Source: Paenibacillus massiliensis 2301065 = DSM 16942
Lineage (GTDB): Bacteria > Bacillota > Bacilli > Paenibacillales > Paenibacillaceae
NCBI RefSeq assembly: GCF_000377505.1
Contig: NZ_KB898185.1
Span: 682,001 to 746,000, forward strand
Direction: 5' to 3'
DNA length: 64,000 bases
Shown here: positions 1 to 7,962 of the stretch, in pieces
Layout of the letters: each line of letters begins with the position of its first letter
How positions within the stretch are numbered: the first letter of the stretch is position 1
The notes under the pieces: generated by a model
Told to the model about the DNA's origin: nothing
What the model saw: only the letters and a program-made list of their open reading frames with translations
Databases searched by the model: none
Program-made: the position numbers and the translations under genes

Positions 1-2
1 AG

Positions 3-326
3 TTAGTGGAGAATACACTAACAAAATATACGTCCATTATTGAAGGCATTGTTCAGAACTTTACGGATCGTAATTTGAATACATTCGTATTGATTGGAAG
101 CAAAGTCACTATACAATATCTGGATGATGGTACAAGTGAGTCCTTTGTCCTTGTCTTTCCTTCCCTTGCAGATCCGGACAAAAATCTCATATCCTTTCTT
201 TCTCCTATAGGCTTACATTTGCTGATGGCACAAAAAAATGAAATGTATGAGCTGGAAATTCCTTCGGGAACTGTACCCGTTCAGGTAGAGAATATTCAAT
301 ATTACAACCATGGAAGCCTGGAGTAA
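3..326 (+). CDS. GreA/GreB C-terminal domain protein (5' end probably outside window)
   Basis: The last 70 or so residues match the C-terminal FKBP-like domain of GreA/GreB transcript-cleavage factors: a GSKV strand, a DDGTSESFVLVFP hairpin, the ADPDKNLISFLSPIG segment and a closing LEIPSGT strand. The usual N-terminal coiled coil that enters the RNA polymerase secondary channel is not visible. The frame is open to the window edge, so the first GTG at position 6 need not be the true start and a normal length of about 150 residues is possible. The likely role is RNA polymerase binding, either as a Gre factor or as a short Gre-like regulator. Confidence 0.7.
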   Translation, partial: LVENTLTKYTSIIEGIVQNFTDRNLNTFVLIGSKVTIQYLDDGTSESFVLVFPSLADPDKNLISFLSPIGLHLLMAQKNEMYELEIPSGTVPVQVENIQYYNHGSLE

Positions 327-404
327 TGTGATCGCTCAAAAAGAACCTCTCGTCCAAATGGACGAGGGGTGTTCCCCATCGGTTGGGCCTAATTGTAAAA
401 GGAA

Positions 405-439
405 CAAAAAACTCTGCCCACGTTAGCCGGCAGAGTTTT
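405..439 (-). terminator. Rho-independent terminator of the FN3/cohesin/dockerin gene
   Basis: An 11-bp perfect inverted repeat (aaaactctgcc / ggcagagtttt) is followed on the minus strand by a T-run, 10 bp past the stop codon of the minus gene that ends at 449. A second hairpin at 346-367 (ctcgtcc/ggacgag), also followed by T residues on the minus strand, may back it up. Confidence 0.75.
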
Positions 440-448
440 AGCTATTTT

Positions 449-1825
449 CTATAAGAGGTTGGGTGCATAATTGGTATTGCTCAGCATTTGATTCACAATA
501 TATACAAGGTCATCGTCGTTTACGTTCCCATCAACAACTTGATCTGCACTATGATTGATTGTATCCGTATCAGCAGCTGCACGTCCAAAATAAAACCCAT
601 CGATCGCAAGATCAACCAGTGTGTATTCACCGGAATGATTAACGTCCAGCATATCAGCTTGTTCTACGGTCACCGTGTCTCCTCCGCATGAATCGTCTTC
701 CAGATCCCACTCCGTCTCTGTATTCGCTATGCGGCAGTACAATGCATCCACATCACCCGTCCCCACAGATTTCGCTTTGAATTTCAAATTCAAGAATGTT
801 CTGGCTTCCGCTCCGGTAATTCCGTATTCCTCGCCTTGACTAGCCACGATAAAGCGAATCTGGCCATTCTCATCCACTGGGGTATTATATACCTTGTATC
901 CATCCACTTGATCAAACCCTAAATAGTCAAATCGTTCTGTGTCATACTTTATTCTGAAATCCTCAGCATAGATGCTACTAACATTCTCAAGCGAAATGGC
1001 AGCTATGAATTCATCCCCGACTTTTACCGTATCTTCAGCGATGGTAACATTCAACACAGCTTCAGGTGCAGCTTGAAGTGTTACTGAGGCTTCATTAGAA
1101 TAGGTCGTTTCCGCATCGTTCACTATCCCTGCAACAACGAAATAATACGTCGCTCCGCTTGCTAATCCGGGGATTTCATAATTGCCATAAGCATCCTTGG
1201 TAACCGACACCGTATCTGTGTATTTACCAGGCTCCGTTCCGTATTTAATCGTATAGCTATCTGCATACGGATTCGGTTCCCAATCTAATATGACTTGTTG
1301 ATTAGAGGCAGTAGCATTTAAATTTGTAGGAGCATAATTTATCATTTCTCCCGTACTATCGATATCTATCGATTCCACTGTAATAAAACCAGTCCCATTA
1401 ATTCCACCAATAATTTCCACATGATGCTCCTGATCACTCAGACCCTCTACCTCAAACACTAGTGTGTTCCGCTGATCCCCCCCACGCTCGGCATATGTAT
1501 ATGTGACACCATCAATGATCACCCTATTATCTGTGAATCGCTGATCGTACCGATAAGCTATGATTCTTAGCTTACTACCCCGAAAGCCAAAGACAACCTT
1601 TGAGTTCCTGACCCCTCTATACAAAGAAAAATTAGGAATCTGTGTCCAGGTTTTATTGTAGTAAAAGAAGTTTTGCGGGTTAGCAACCACTCTCTTCCAG
1701 CCCGCTTCCGGTGCTGTAAGTCTACCACCAACGGATGCCGCAAAAATACTACCAGCACCTATGAAGCAAAAAAGTAACAATGCGCTAAACATCAAGCAGA
1801 CTCTTTTAATCAACGTTGTACTCAT
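449..1825 (-). CDS. Secreted protein with FN3, cohesin-like and dockerin-like domains
   Basis: A 458-residue exported protein. Residues 1-29 form a signal peptide ending in FAAS. Residues 30-165 form a beta-rich domain shared with the protein at 17025-18053. Residues 166-250 are a fibronectin type III domain (DSYTIKYGTEPG, TYYFVVAG). Residues 253-388 resemble a cohesin (AISLENVSSIYAEDFRIKYD, FLNLKFKAK). The C-terminus resembles a type I dockerin, with a calcium-loop-like DVNHSGEYTLVDLAI and a second DGNVNDDDLVYIVNQ repeat. Such modules occur in extracellular glycan-degrading or matrix proteins, but there is no catalytic domain. A role as extracellular adhesin or scaffold is an inference. Confidence 0.8.
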   Translation of the reverse strand: MSTTLIKRVCLMFSALLLFCFIGAGSIFAASVGGRLTAPEAGWKRVVANPQNFFYYNKTWTQIPNFSLYRGVRNSKVVFGFRGSKLRIIAYRYDQRFTDNRVIIDGVTYTYAERGGDQRNTLVFEVEGLSDQEHHVEIIGGINGTGFITVESIDIDSTGEMINYAPTNLNATASNQQVILDWEPNPYADSYTIKYGTEPGKYTDTVSVTKDAYGNYEIPGLASGATYYFVVAGIVNDAETTYSNEASVTLQAAPEAVLNVTIAEDTVKVGDEFIAAISLENVSSIYAEDFRIKYDTERFDYLGFDQVDGYKVYNTPVDENGQIRFIVASQGEEYGITGAEARTFLNLKFKAKSVGTGDVDALYCRIANTETEWDLEDDSCGGDTVTVEQADMLDVNHSGEYTLVDLAIDGFYFGRAAADTDTINHSADQVVDGNVNDDDLVYIVNQMLSNTNYAPNLL

Positions 1826-1880
1826 CGTTGTCCCCCTACGTAAATAATCATTCTATTAAGTTAGTGAATATCCGTAATAT

Positions 1881-1926
1881 TGTCTAAACAATTCCTTGCT
1901 GATCTATAAATTTATACTATATTTCT
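1881..1926 (-). promoter_or_regulatory. Upstream element shared with the paralogous FN3 gene
   Basis: This 46-bp stretch lies 56 bp upstream of the start at 1825. It matches 18111-18156, which lies 58 bp upstream of the paralogue at 18053, at about 37 of 46 positions. The identical blocks are tgtctaaaca and gatctataaa. The conserved distance to both start codons suggests a common promoter or regulator site. Confidence 0.6.
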
Positions 1927-1957
1927 TAGGAAGGATGCGAATACACCTGCCCTTGGG

Positions 1958-1995
1958 CAAAAAATCAAAAAGACTCTGCCACAAATGCAGAGCCT
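1958..1995 (-). terminator. Terminator after the deacetylase remnant
   Basis: The hairpin ctctgc/gcagag at 1974-1992 is followed on the minus strand by a T-rich tract. It lies just past the stop codon of the deacetylase fragment at 2019, so it looks like the old terminator of that gene. Confidence 0.6.
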
Positions 1996-2018
1996 TAATA
2001 TGCAATAATACCTCATCA

Positions 2019-2177
2019 CTACCTCATAGTTTTAAATGTAAAACCATGATCCTTCAAATATCTCAGAATTTCTGGGAGAGCCTTTGCCGTCTCTTCTTTA
2101 CCATAGGTGTCGTGCATCAAGATTACTGCTTTTTCCCTGCCAGCATCGCTATAAATGGATTGACCTTCTGTCTTGTC
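2019..2177 (-). pseudogene. C-terminal remnant of a polysaccharide deacetylase
   Basis: Read on the minus strand, the frame ending at 2019 gives about 52 residues that include AVILMHDTYGKEETAKALPE and LKDHGFTFKTM. That is the last strand and helix of the NodB/PgdA deacetylase fold, including the conserved L-H-D/S motif. Two adjacent in-frame stops (TAG TAG, 2178-2183) close the frame upstream and no start codon or N-terminal catalytic part is left. Its terminator (1958-1995) and a repeat array (2214-2253) remain. It is probably the 3' end of a lost peptidoglycan deacetylase gene. Confidence 0.75.
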
Positions 2178-2213
2178 CTACTATAGCAAGGAGTTGTATC
2201 TTTCCTCCCCATA

Positions 2214-2253
2214 CTTGTAACGATGTTGTTACAGCGTTGTCACGGTGTTGTGA
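2214..2253 (-). promoter_or_regulatory. Four phased TNACAA repeats, predicted response-regulator array
   Basis: On the minus strand TCACAA (2253-2248), TGACAA (2242-2237), TAACAA (2231-2226) and TTACAA (2220-2215) recur with an exact 11-bp period, as expected for an OmpR/PhoB-type regulator binding one face of DNA. The array lies upstream of the deacetylase remnant and points toward it. Part of it (TGACAACGCTGTAA) is also one base away from a CcpA site, which is an alternative reading. Confidence 0.6.
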
Positions 2254-2303
2254 AATCATAAAAAAACTGCACAAAAGCACAAAGCTTTCATACAGTAATT
2301 TTC

Positions 2304-3473
2304 CTACCACACTTTAAATGTAAAACGATAGATTTCACTTGTGTCTCGGGTGCTTCCAGCGACAAATAGACTGTCTTCCAACCAGGTCAATTGGTAGAAA
2401 TCCTGGATGTTGCGATAGATGATTGTATCTGACTGGAGTGTGCCATTTCTCAGGTAGGTGACATGCAGCTCATTATTACTGCGCTGTTCATCCAGTATTT
2501 GCAGGTAGGCAAGGCGTGAGCGGCTCTCATCCCATTCAAAGCCAAGAAAGTCACCTTTCTTTAACAGCTTGTACTCCTTATTGCTGGAATCGTACAGGAA
2601 CAGCCCTCTGGTTCCATCTACTCTGCCCATTAGCATGATATCGCCATTATTTAATAGGGAGTATTGCAAGATTTCTTCAGCACGAATGAACAGCTCATCA
2701 TCCTTGGCATCTTGAAGCGCATAACGATAGATAGCCTCATTGCCTTGCCCAAGATAAACGACCATAAATATACTTGCCTGATCCTTACTAATGGTTATGC
2801 TATCAGGATTAGCCATCATTCCATTGTCAGACTCGCTAGCGTCGAATTGAGACATACGGAAAGCGAGCTCTTCATGAGTAAATAACTTTCGTTCCTTACC
2901 AGACGACAAATCAACTTCTTTATAGCCTGTGTCGTCATAGCCAACATAGACGTTCTCATTTAAAAAAACGCGCTTGTAAGCCTGATCCTGCCCCAGCGTT
3001 TCACTCTCTCCGCTCTTCCAGTCATAGGAGAAAGTCTCGGGGCTCCTACTCCCTTGCTTGTATCGGGTGTATATGATCTTCGTACGATCATAGGTAAAAT
3101 CAACTCCGTAGTCGGTATTGGTCACGAGGTCCTGTACAGCGTTATCATCCATGCGCAATAAGGAAAGCTTAATTCCCTGATAAGAAGAGTATATGCTATT
3201 GAATAATATGGTATTGGAATCCGCCACCCAGAACCCGTACATCGGGAATCTATTACTCTGCTTCGTCGCACTTTCAAGGAGAAATGCAGAATCCGAAGGA
3301 GGCGTGAGCGGCTGACTTACAAGACTTTCTGGTAGAATTGTGAGCCTGGCCTTGGTAGTCAACGCCGTGAATAGACCACTGATCCCATAGAGCCCAGACA
3401 CAAAGAACAATAGCAGCCCTGCAAGGATCAACACATCTCGCTTTCCCCGCAACCATTCGCGAATAAGCCTCAT
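2304..3473 (-). CDS. Membrane-anchored beta-propeller-like protein of two-component operon 1
   Basis: A 389-residue protein with one N-terminal membrane segment (about residues 13-35, LILAGLLLFFVSGLYGI) and no lipobox. The rest is predicted extracytoplasmic and made of repeated strand-turn units such as VADSNTILFN, NENVYVGYDD, NNGDIMLMGR and DESRSRLAYL, as in WD40/TolB-type propellers. Its start overlaps the stop of the histidine kinase by 4 bp (ATGA), so the two are translationally coupled. A lipoprotein paralogue at 22197-23336 sits in the same place in a sister operon. A sensory or accessory role for the kinase is an inference from this conserved linkage; no enzyme motif was seen. Confidence 0.7.
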   Translation of the reverse strand: MRLIREWLRGKRDVLILAGLLLFFVSGLYGISGLFTALTTKARLTILPESLVSQPLTPPSDSAFLLESATKQSNRFPMYGFWVADSNTILFNSIYSSYQGIKLSLLRMDDNAVQDLVTNTDYGVDFTYDRTKIIYTRYKQGSRSPETFSYDWKSGESETLGQDQAYKRVFLNENVYVGYDDTGYKEVDLSSGKERKLFTHEELAFRMSQFDASESDNGMMANPDSITISKDQASIFMVVYLGQGNEAIYRYALQDAKDDELFIRAEEILQYSLLNNGDIMLMGRVDGTRGLFLYDSSNKEYKLLKKGDFLGFEWDESRSRLAYLQILDEQRSNNELHVTYLRNGTLQSDTIIYRNIQDFYQLTWLEDSLFVAGSTRDTSEIYRFTFKVW

Positions 3474-4930
3474 GTTCGCTGTACCGGCAGGACAATTTTG
3501 AATTCGCTTCCCTTGTTCAATGTGCTTGCCATCCTGACTTTTCCTCCATGCTGCTCAATCGTATTTTTGACAATGGCTAATCCCAGACCAGCACTCCCCT
3601 TTTCCTCCCGGTTCACATCGTTATCACGATAGAACGGCTCGAAGATTCGTTCCAGCGCCTCCTCACGAATACCCTCACCCTCATCAAGAATGATAATAAC
3701 AATCTCATTGACTTGCTTGAAAGCATGCACTTGAATTATGGAATTCACGTACCCATACTTAATGGAATTATCCAGTACATTAATGAATACTTCCTTCAGC
3801 TTGTTGATGTCGCCTTGCATGAACAAGGGATTCTCCATTTGAACACTTACAGATATATTGTATTTGGCTGCTTTCAGGGACATTTCATCACAGGTCTCCT
3901 GCAAGACATCTGATAGATTCATATGCTCAAACCGAAAAACCTGCCCTGGTGAGGCAGCGACGGATGCATCCAAAATATCTACGACCATCGTATTAAGTCG
4001 CTTGGTTTCATTAATGATAAAATTCATTCCCTTTTCATAAAAAGCGTAATCGGTAAAACCGTTATCTCGCAAAATCTGGGCATATCCAAAAATCGTCGTA
4101 AGCGGCGTCTTCAATTCATGGGTTACGTTATCGAAGAAGATCTTGCTGCGTTCCTGAACCTGCTTCACTTCATCGCGCTCACGCTCGATGACATCGATCT
4201 GCTCTTTGATTCGCTGAATCATGCTTGAGAAGCTTATCGCCAATTCACCAATTTCGTCACGCGAGCTCACTCCGATATCCGAATTAAGCTTCCCCTCCGA
4301 CACGGACTTGGCGTGCTGTGTCAGCACCCGTATCGGCTTCGTCATTTTTCTAGAGATCACAAGCGCCCCAACAAAGACACACACGAAAATAACGATCGCA
4401 AAGGCGGTAATCGTGTTCTGGAACTGCATACGCTGCATGAGCAGATCCGCATAATCCTTTTCAAAACGGATGATACCAATAACCTTATTCTCTCTGATCA
4501 ACGGAGCCGAGAGGCTTGCCTTGATATGTCCCTTATCAATGGTTGTACTATAAGCAATTTGTGAGTTCACTGCTGCCTTCACATCTTCCTGATGAATACT
4601 AATCGGCACCTCATCACCCTGAACAGGTAAGAAGTTAGATGCATCTGGGCGGTAGAGATTGACCTCTCCTCCAATGGCCAGACCGATTTGCCGTTCGATC
4701 TCATTGACCTCTGCTGCTAGAGTGGCTTCATCCATCCGCTTGTTCAGAAGAAGAAAGTATTGGCTGATTGCAATGTCCATATTTTTTTTGTAATTGACCA
4801 TATCCTTGTCGATCTCTCGGTACATATTATCCAGGCCGACCTTATTGGAGGCCGCTAATAGAGAGGCGAAGCCAATGAATATGATGACGGAAAATAACAC
4901 CACCATCTTGAACTGAATCGTCCATTTCAT
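3470..4930 (-). CDS. HAMP-domain sensor histidine kinase, system 1
   Basis: A 486-residue membrane kinase. Membrane segments lie near residues 8-28 and 172-195 and flank a sensor region of about 140 residues. A HAMP domain follows, then HisKA with the phospho-acceptor motif FFDNVTHELKTPLTTI, and an HATPase domain with the N box (INVLDNSIKYG), G1 box (DEGEGI) and G2 box (GSAGLGLAIVK). It autophosphorylates on His and should pass phosphate to the regulator at 4927-5640, with which it overlaps by 4 bp. The kinase at 23333-24796 is a clear paralogue. Genes under its repeats suggest an envelope signal, but the ligand is unknown. Confidence 0.92.
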   Translation of the reverse strand: MKWTIQFKMVVLFSVIIFIGFASLLAASNKVGLDNMYREIDKDMVNYKKNMDIAISQYFLLLNKRMDEATLAAEVNEIERQIGLAIGGEVNLYRPDASNFLPVQGDEVPISIHQEDVKAAVNSQIAYSTTIDKGHIKASLSAPLIRENKVIGIIRFEKDYADLLMQRMQFQNTITAFAIVIFVCVFVGALVISRKMTKPIRVLTQHAKSVSEGKLNSDIGVSSRDEIGELAISFSSMIQRIKEQIDVIERERDEVKQVQERSKIFFDNVTHELKTPLTTIFGYAQILRDNGFTDYAFYEKGMNFIINETKRLNTMVVDILDASVAASPGQVFRFEHMNLSDVLQETCDEMSLKAAKYNISVSVQMENPLFMQGDINKLKEVFINVLDNSIKYGYVNSIIQVHAFKQVNEIVIIILDEGEGIREEALERIFEPFYRDNDVNREEKGSAGLGLAIVKNTIEQHGGKVRMASTLNKGSEFKIVLPVQRT

Positions 4931-5640
4931 GTCTGCACCGACGCATCCAGCTTGTAGCCGATACCAAAGACCGTTACAATCATAGACCCTGATGAATGGA
5001 GATGATCCAGCTTCTTACGAATGCGCTGTACGTGTATATCTACGGTACGGGTATCCCCCGCGAACTCAAAGCCCCACACCTTATCCAGTAGCTCCGATCG
5101 AGAGAATACTTGTCGATTATGGTCCACCAGGAACATTAGCAGATCATACTCCTTATTCGTTAACAGTACGTGAGCTCCATCTTTCCACACTTCACGTTCC
5201 TTCCGGTATATTTCGATACGATGGTCCAGACGAATGACTTCACGAGTAGACTGCTCTACAGGCTCCCCTAACAATTCGATGCGCCGGAAGATCGCACGAA
5301 TGCGGGCTACGACTTCACGAATATCGAACGGCTTTGTAATGTAATCGTCTGCACCAATTTCCATACCGAGCACCTTATCGAGCATATCGGATTTGGCCGT
5401 AATCATGATGACTGGCGTACGGGTCGTGGCTGACAGATGTCTGCAAATATCGAATCCGCTCATGTCCGGCAGCATCACATCCAACAACACGAGATCAGCA
5501 CTGTCTCTTTCCATGAGCATAAGTCCAGCTCGTCCGTTCTGAGCCTCCAAAATGTCGAATCCTTCCTTACGCAACGAATACGACAAGATGTCACGGATGC
5601 CCTCTTCATCCTCAATAATTAATATCCTTTTGGGTCTCAT
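4927..5640 (-). CDS. OmpR/PhoB-family response regulator, system 1
   Basis: A 237-residue regulator. The receiver domain has the acidic pair (IIEDEEG), the phospho-acceptor Asp in LVLLDVMLPDMSG, and the conserved Thr and Lys in MITAKSD and YITKPFD. The C-terminal winged helix has the typical LTNKEYDLLMFLVDH and VWGFEFAGDTRTVDIHVQRI motifs. The start at 5640 has AGGAG about 10 bp upstream. It is first in the operon regulator-kinase-propeller. Predicted targets are promoters with TNACA repeats at 11-bp spacing, including its own upstream region (5698-5771). Confidence 0.93.
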   Translation of the reverse strand: MRPKRILIIEDEEGIRDILSYSLRKEGFDILEAQNGRAGLMLMERDSADLVLLDVMLPDMSGFDICRHLSATTRTPVIMITAKSDMLDKVLGMEIGADDYITKPFDIREVVARIRAIFRRIELLGEPVEQSTREVIRLDHRIEIYRKEREVWKDGAHVLLTNKEYDLLMFLVDHNRQVFSRSELLDKVWGFEFAGDTRTVDIHVQRIRKKLDHLHSSGSMIVTVFGIGYKLDASVQT

Positions 5641-5697
5641 GCGTCTTTCGATCTCCTGTCTTTATAATATCTGCCTCAGATTGTGATTCGTTCATCC

Positions 5698-5771
5698 CTC
5701 TATTTTGTGGGATTCGTCGATGCTTGACTAGCCCCTTTTCTGAAAAGTTACAACTTGGAAACACGAGCATC
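5698..5771 (-). promoter_or_regulatory. Conserved upstream region of the system 1 operon
   Basis: This 74-bp region aligns with 12683-12757 upstream of the TolC/efflux operon. Shared blocks on the plus strand are ctctatt-tgtggga, a ctag block and GTTACAAC. The TTACAA (5748-5753) and AAACAC (5759-5764) half-sites are 11 bp apart but run opposite to the gene. It is probably a co-regulated promoter, with autoregulation by the encoded response regulator; that is an inference. Confidence 0.5.
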
Positions 5772-5774
5772 TAG

Positions 5775-7706
5775 TCAAAAATTACTGTTCGATACTTCCG
5801 ACATCATATTCACAATTTCTATTCCATAGGTTGGACTGCTTGCCCATGCCCCTCCTAACGATTCCACCGTCGTTGCTTTGCCCATTAAATGTGGAAAATG
5901 TCGCGGGTCCACTGTATCCGTTCTTGGATAGCCCCTAGCTCCTGCATACAATGCCAAATGATCAATCTGCGCTCGAACCCCTTCCTCCCAGCTAAAAAAG
6001 CGTTGATGTGCCCCTTGATCAATATCCGAGCCACCCGCTTGTGTCTTCAGACCAGCAGGGTTCATGAACATATCGTCTAACACGCCTCCGAAATTTCCAT
6101 ACCCCGTCTCTTTGGCAGACTGAGTGTATACCACTAATGGATCAACTCCCACTGCAGGAGCCTCGTTCCAGACGATATCCGCCAGTTCAATAAATACAGC
6201 GCTTGCTCCCTTGGACTCTGCCCACGCCTTGGCTTGCTGGACAGTGGCTCTTGGAGCGGACAATATAGGAGTTTCACTGGATGTATTCCCAGTCGAATCC
6301 ATGTCTGCGGTATGGTCATCTATTATGGTGACTGCACCATTGACAGAGTCCCAACGAATATCCATCCCCACCAGCTCCCCCAAAAATTTTAATGGAACAA
6401 AGGTATACTCCTGAACGATTGCTGCGCTTGTGTCCATTTCTAGCTGTACTCCGTTCACAACAGCAAGTCGATCACCGATATTAAGCGTTATATTTACTTG
6501 GTCTTTGGTAAGACGAGCTGTTTTACGGTTACCCGTAACCTCCCAAGCCACATGAAAATTTAAGGCTTCTGCTATAAATCGTAAAGGCACCTGTACCCTG
6601 TCGTTAGCGTCTATATACGGCTTCGCATCCTGGAAGCGTACCTTCGTATCATTCAGCATCAAATAGATTTCACGCTCAACACGTGGATTTATACCAACAG
6701 GCTCGGACGAGCTGCTAGAAGCATTCTGCTGAATGCTCAAGTATATCGCATTTGCCCAGCCTGTCCTACCATCTGATAGCTTGACACGATACCAATCTGC
6801 TTCTTTCGCTACAAGAGTTACTTGGTCATCTCGATGAAGCTGAGTTATCACCGGATATTGCAAGCCACTTCCCTTTCGAATATTCAAATTATCCACAGTA
6901 ATCGTTGCCATCATTGGCTCCATTGGTGTCCCATTCGTCATCGATGGTATTGGAGTCACTGGTATTTGATTTTGATCCGTTGGCTTGGACGGTGAATCGA
7001 CTTTCTCATCCGTCCCATTGAGCTGGGACATCGTAACAAGTGTGTATCCCTGAGATTTATAATAGTTAATAATTTGCGGCAGCGCCTTGACTGTGTTCCC
7101 CCGTTTTCCTCCACCCGAATGCATGAGCACCGTAATCTTGTTACTGGAATTCGATTTTACCGCTTTGAGTATCTCAGCAACCGAGGGACTCGTCCAATCC
7201 CGGGTATCCACATCCCACAGAGCCTGAACATATCCTGCTGCCTGGATTTCTTTCTTCACTTGCACCGAAGTTGCGCCATACGGCGGACGCATCAGTCTGG
7301 GTGTTACCCCGCTAATTTCACGAATTACCTTATCTGTGTTGGCTAGCTCGTTATGTATCTTCTCCTTGCTAAGCTTGGTCAAATGGGGATGACTCCAGGA
7401 ATGATTCCCTACCTCATGTCCTTCCCTTGCCATTCGTTGCATCGTGTCAGGATATTGCTTGACCTGCTCCCCTATTACGAAGAACGTGCCCTTAACATTG
7501 TATTCTTTCAGAACATCCAGCACTGCCTCCGTATATGTTCTGTCTGGTCCATCATCGAATGTCAAAGCTACCATTTTCACAGGCGCACTTGCTGAACTGG
7601 TATTCACTTTCGAATCTATTGACTTGTCTGAAGCAGATATTGAGTAGCTCTGGGCTTGGGATTTACCAATCCCGACCATGAGAAATGGTGCAACTGCCAA
7701 CAGCAT
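5775..7706 (-). CDS. Multidomain exported polysaccharide deacetylase (SH3b, CuAO-N and glucosaminidase-like domains)
   Basis: 643 residues from the internal ATG. After an export signal comes a NodB deacetylase domain (about 45-230) with the metal motif TFDDGPD, GNHSWSHPHL, RPPYGAT and the final VLMHSG. An SH3b domain (about 265-325, NLNIRKGSG, GRTGWANA) follows, then a copper-amine-oxidase-N domain (about 345-460, VPLRFIAEAL) and a C-terminal glucosaminidase-like domain (about 500-640, YTQSAKETGYGNFGG). It should N-deacetylate cell-wall glycan. The better start is ATG at 7751, giving a normal signal peptide, but codon 5 there is TAA (7739-7737); see findings. The promoter at 7799-7850 carries phased repeats. 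Confidence 0.85.
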   Translation of the reverse strand: MLLAVAPFLMVGIGKSQAQSYSISASDKSIDSKVNTSSASAPVKMVALTFDDGPDRTYTEAVLDVLKEYNVKGTFFVIGEQVKQYPDTMQRMAREGHEVGNHSWSHPHLTKLSKEKIHNELANTDKVIREISGVTPRLMRPPYGATSVQVKKEIQAAGYVQALWDVDTRDWTSPSVAEILKAVKSNSSNKITVLMHSGGGKRGNTVKALPQIINYYKSQGYTLVTMSQLNGTDEKVDSPSKPTDQNQIPVTPIPSMTNGTPMEPMMATITVDNLNIRKGSGLQYPVITQLHRDDQVTLVAKEADWYRVKLSDGRTGWANAIYLSIQQNASSSSSEPVGINPRVEREIYLMLNDTKVRFQDAKPYIDANDRVQVPLRFIAEALNFHVAWEVTGNRKTARLTKDQVNITLNIGDRLAVVNGVQLEMDTSAAIVQEYTFVPLKFLGELVGMDIRWDSVNGAVTIIDDHTADMDSTGNTSSETPILSAPRATVQQAKAWAESKGASAVFIELADIVWNEAPAVGVDPLVVYTQSAKETGYGNFGGVLDDMFMNPAGLKTQAGGSDIDQGAHQRFFSWEEGVRAQIDHLALYAGARGYPRTDTVDPRHFPHLMGKATTVESLGGAWASSPTYGIEIVNMMSEVSNSNF

Positions 7707-7798
7707 CGTAGCGATAACAACACGCTTAACTAAATCTTACTTATGTTTCATTATGAATTCTACCTACTTTCAGTGTCATTCTATCTGGTATACGTAGA

Positions 7799-7850
7799 AG
7801 TATAGGCAGTGATTATTTCATAATGTAGTAGACTTGTATCCAACTTGTAA
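7799..7850 (-). promoter_or_regulatory. Deacetylase promoter with four 11-bp-phased half-sites
   Basis: On the minus strand TTACAA (7850-7845), ATACAA (7839-7834), CTACAT (7828-7823) and AATAAT (7817-7812) follow at 11-bp intervals. Seven bases later comes TATACT (7804-7799), a good -10 box. No -35 box is evident, as in class II promoters where an OmpR-type regulator replaces it. The ATG at 7751 lies about 48 bp downstream. Confidence 0.65.
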
Positions 7851-7891
7851 CTTTATATTGAAATATAATAGAGCTAGCTGAATCTCATAAC

Positions 7892-7950
7892 AAAAAAAGA
7901 GTATCCTCGTAGCTCAGGGACTGACCCCTTACACGATGGATAGCTCTTTG
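7892..7950 (-). terminator. Terminator of the TolC/adaptor/ABC operon
   Basis: A long near-perfect stem pairs aaagagtatcctcgt (7896-7910) with the complementary arm at 7932-7949. On the minus strand the stem ends in a run of seven T residues. It lies 13 bp past the permease stop codon. Confidence 0.7.
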
Positions 7951-7962
7951 TTAATCTCCCAG

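Noticed and set aside
2214..2253. Reading the four-repeat array simply as a CcpA site
   Set aside because: The best cre match there has one mismatch and explains only 14 of 40 bp, whereas the 11-bp period explains the whole array; kept only as an alternative.
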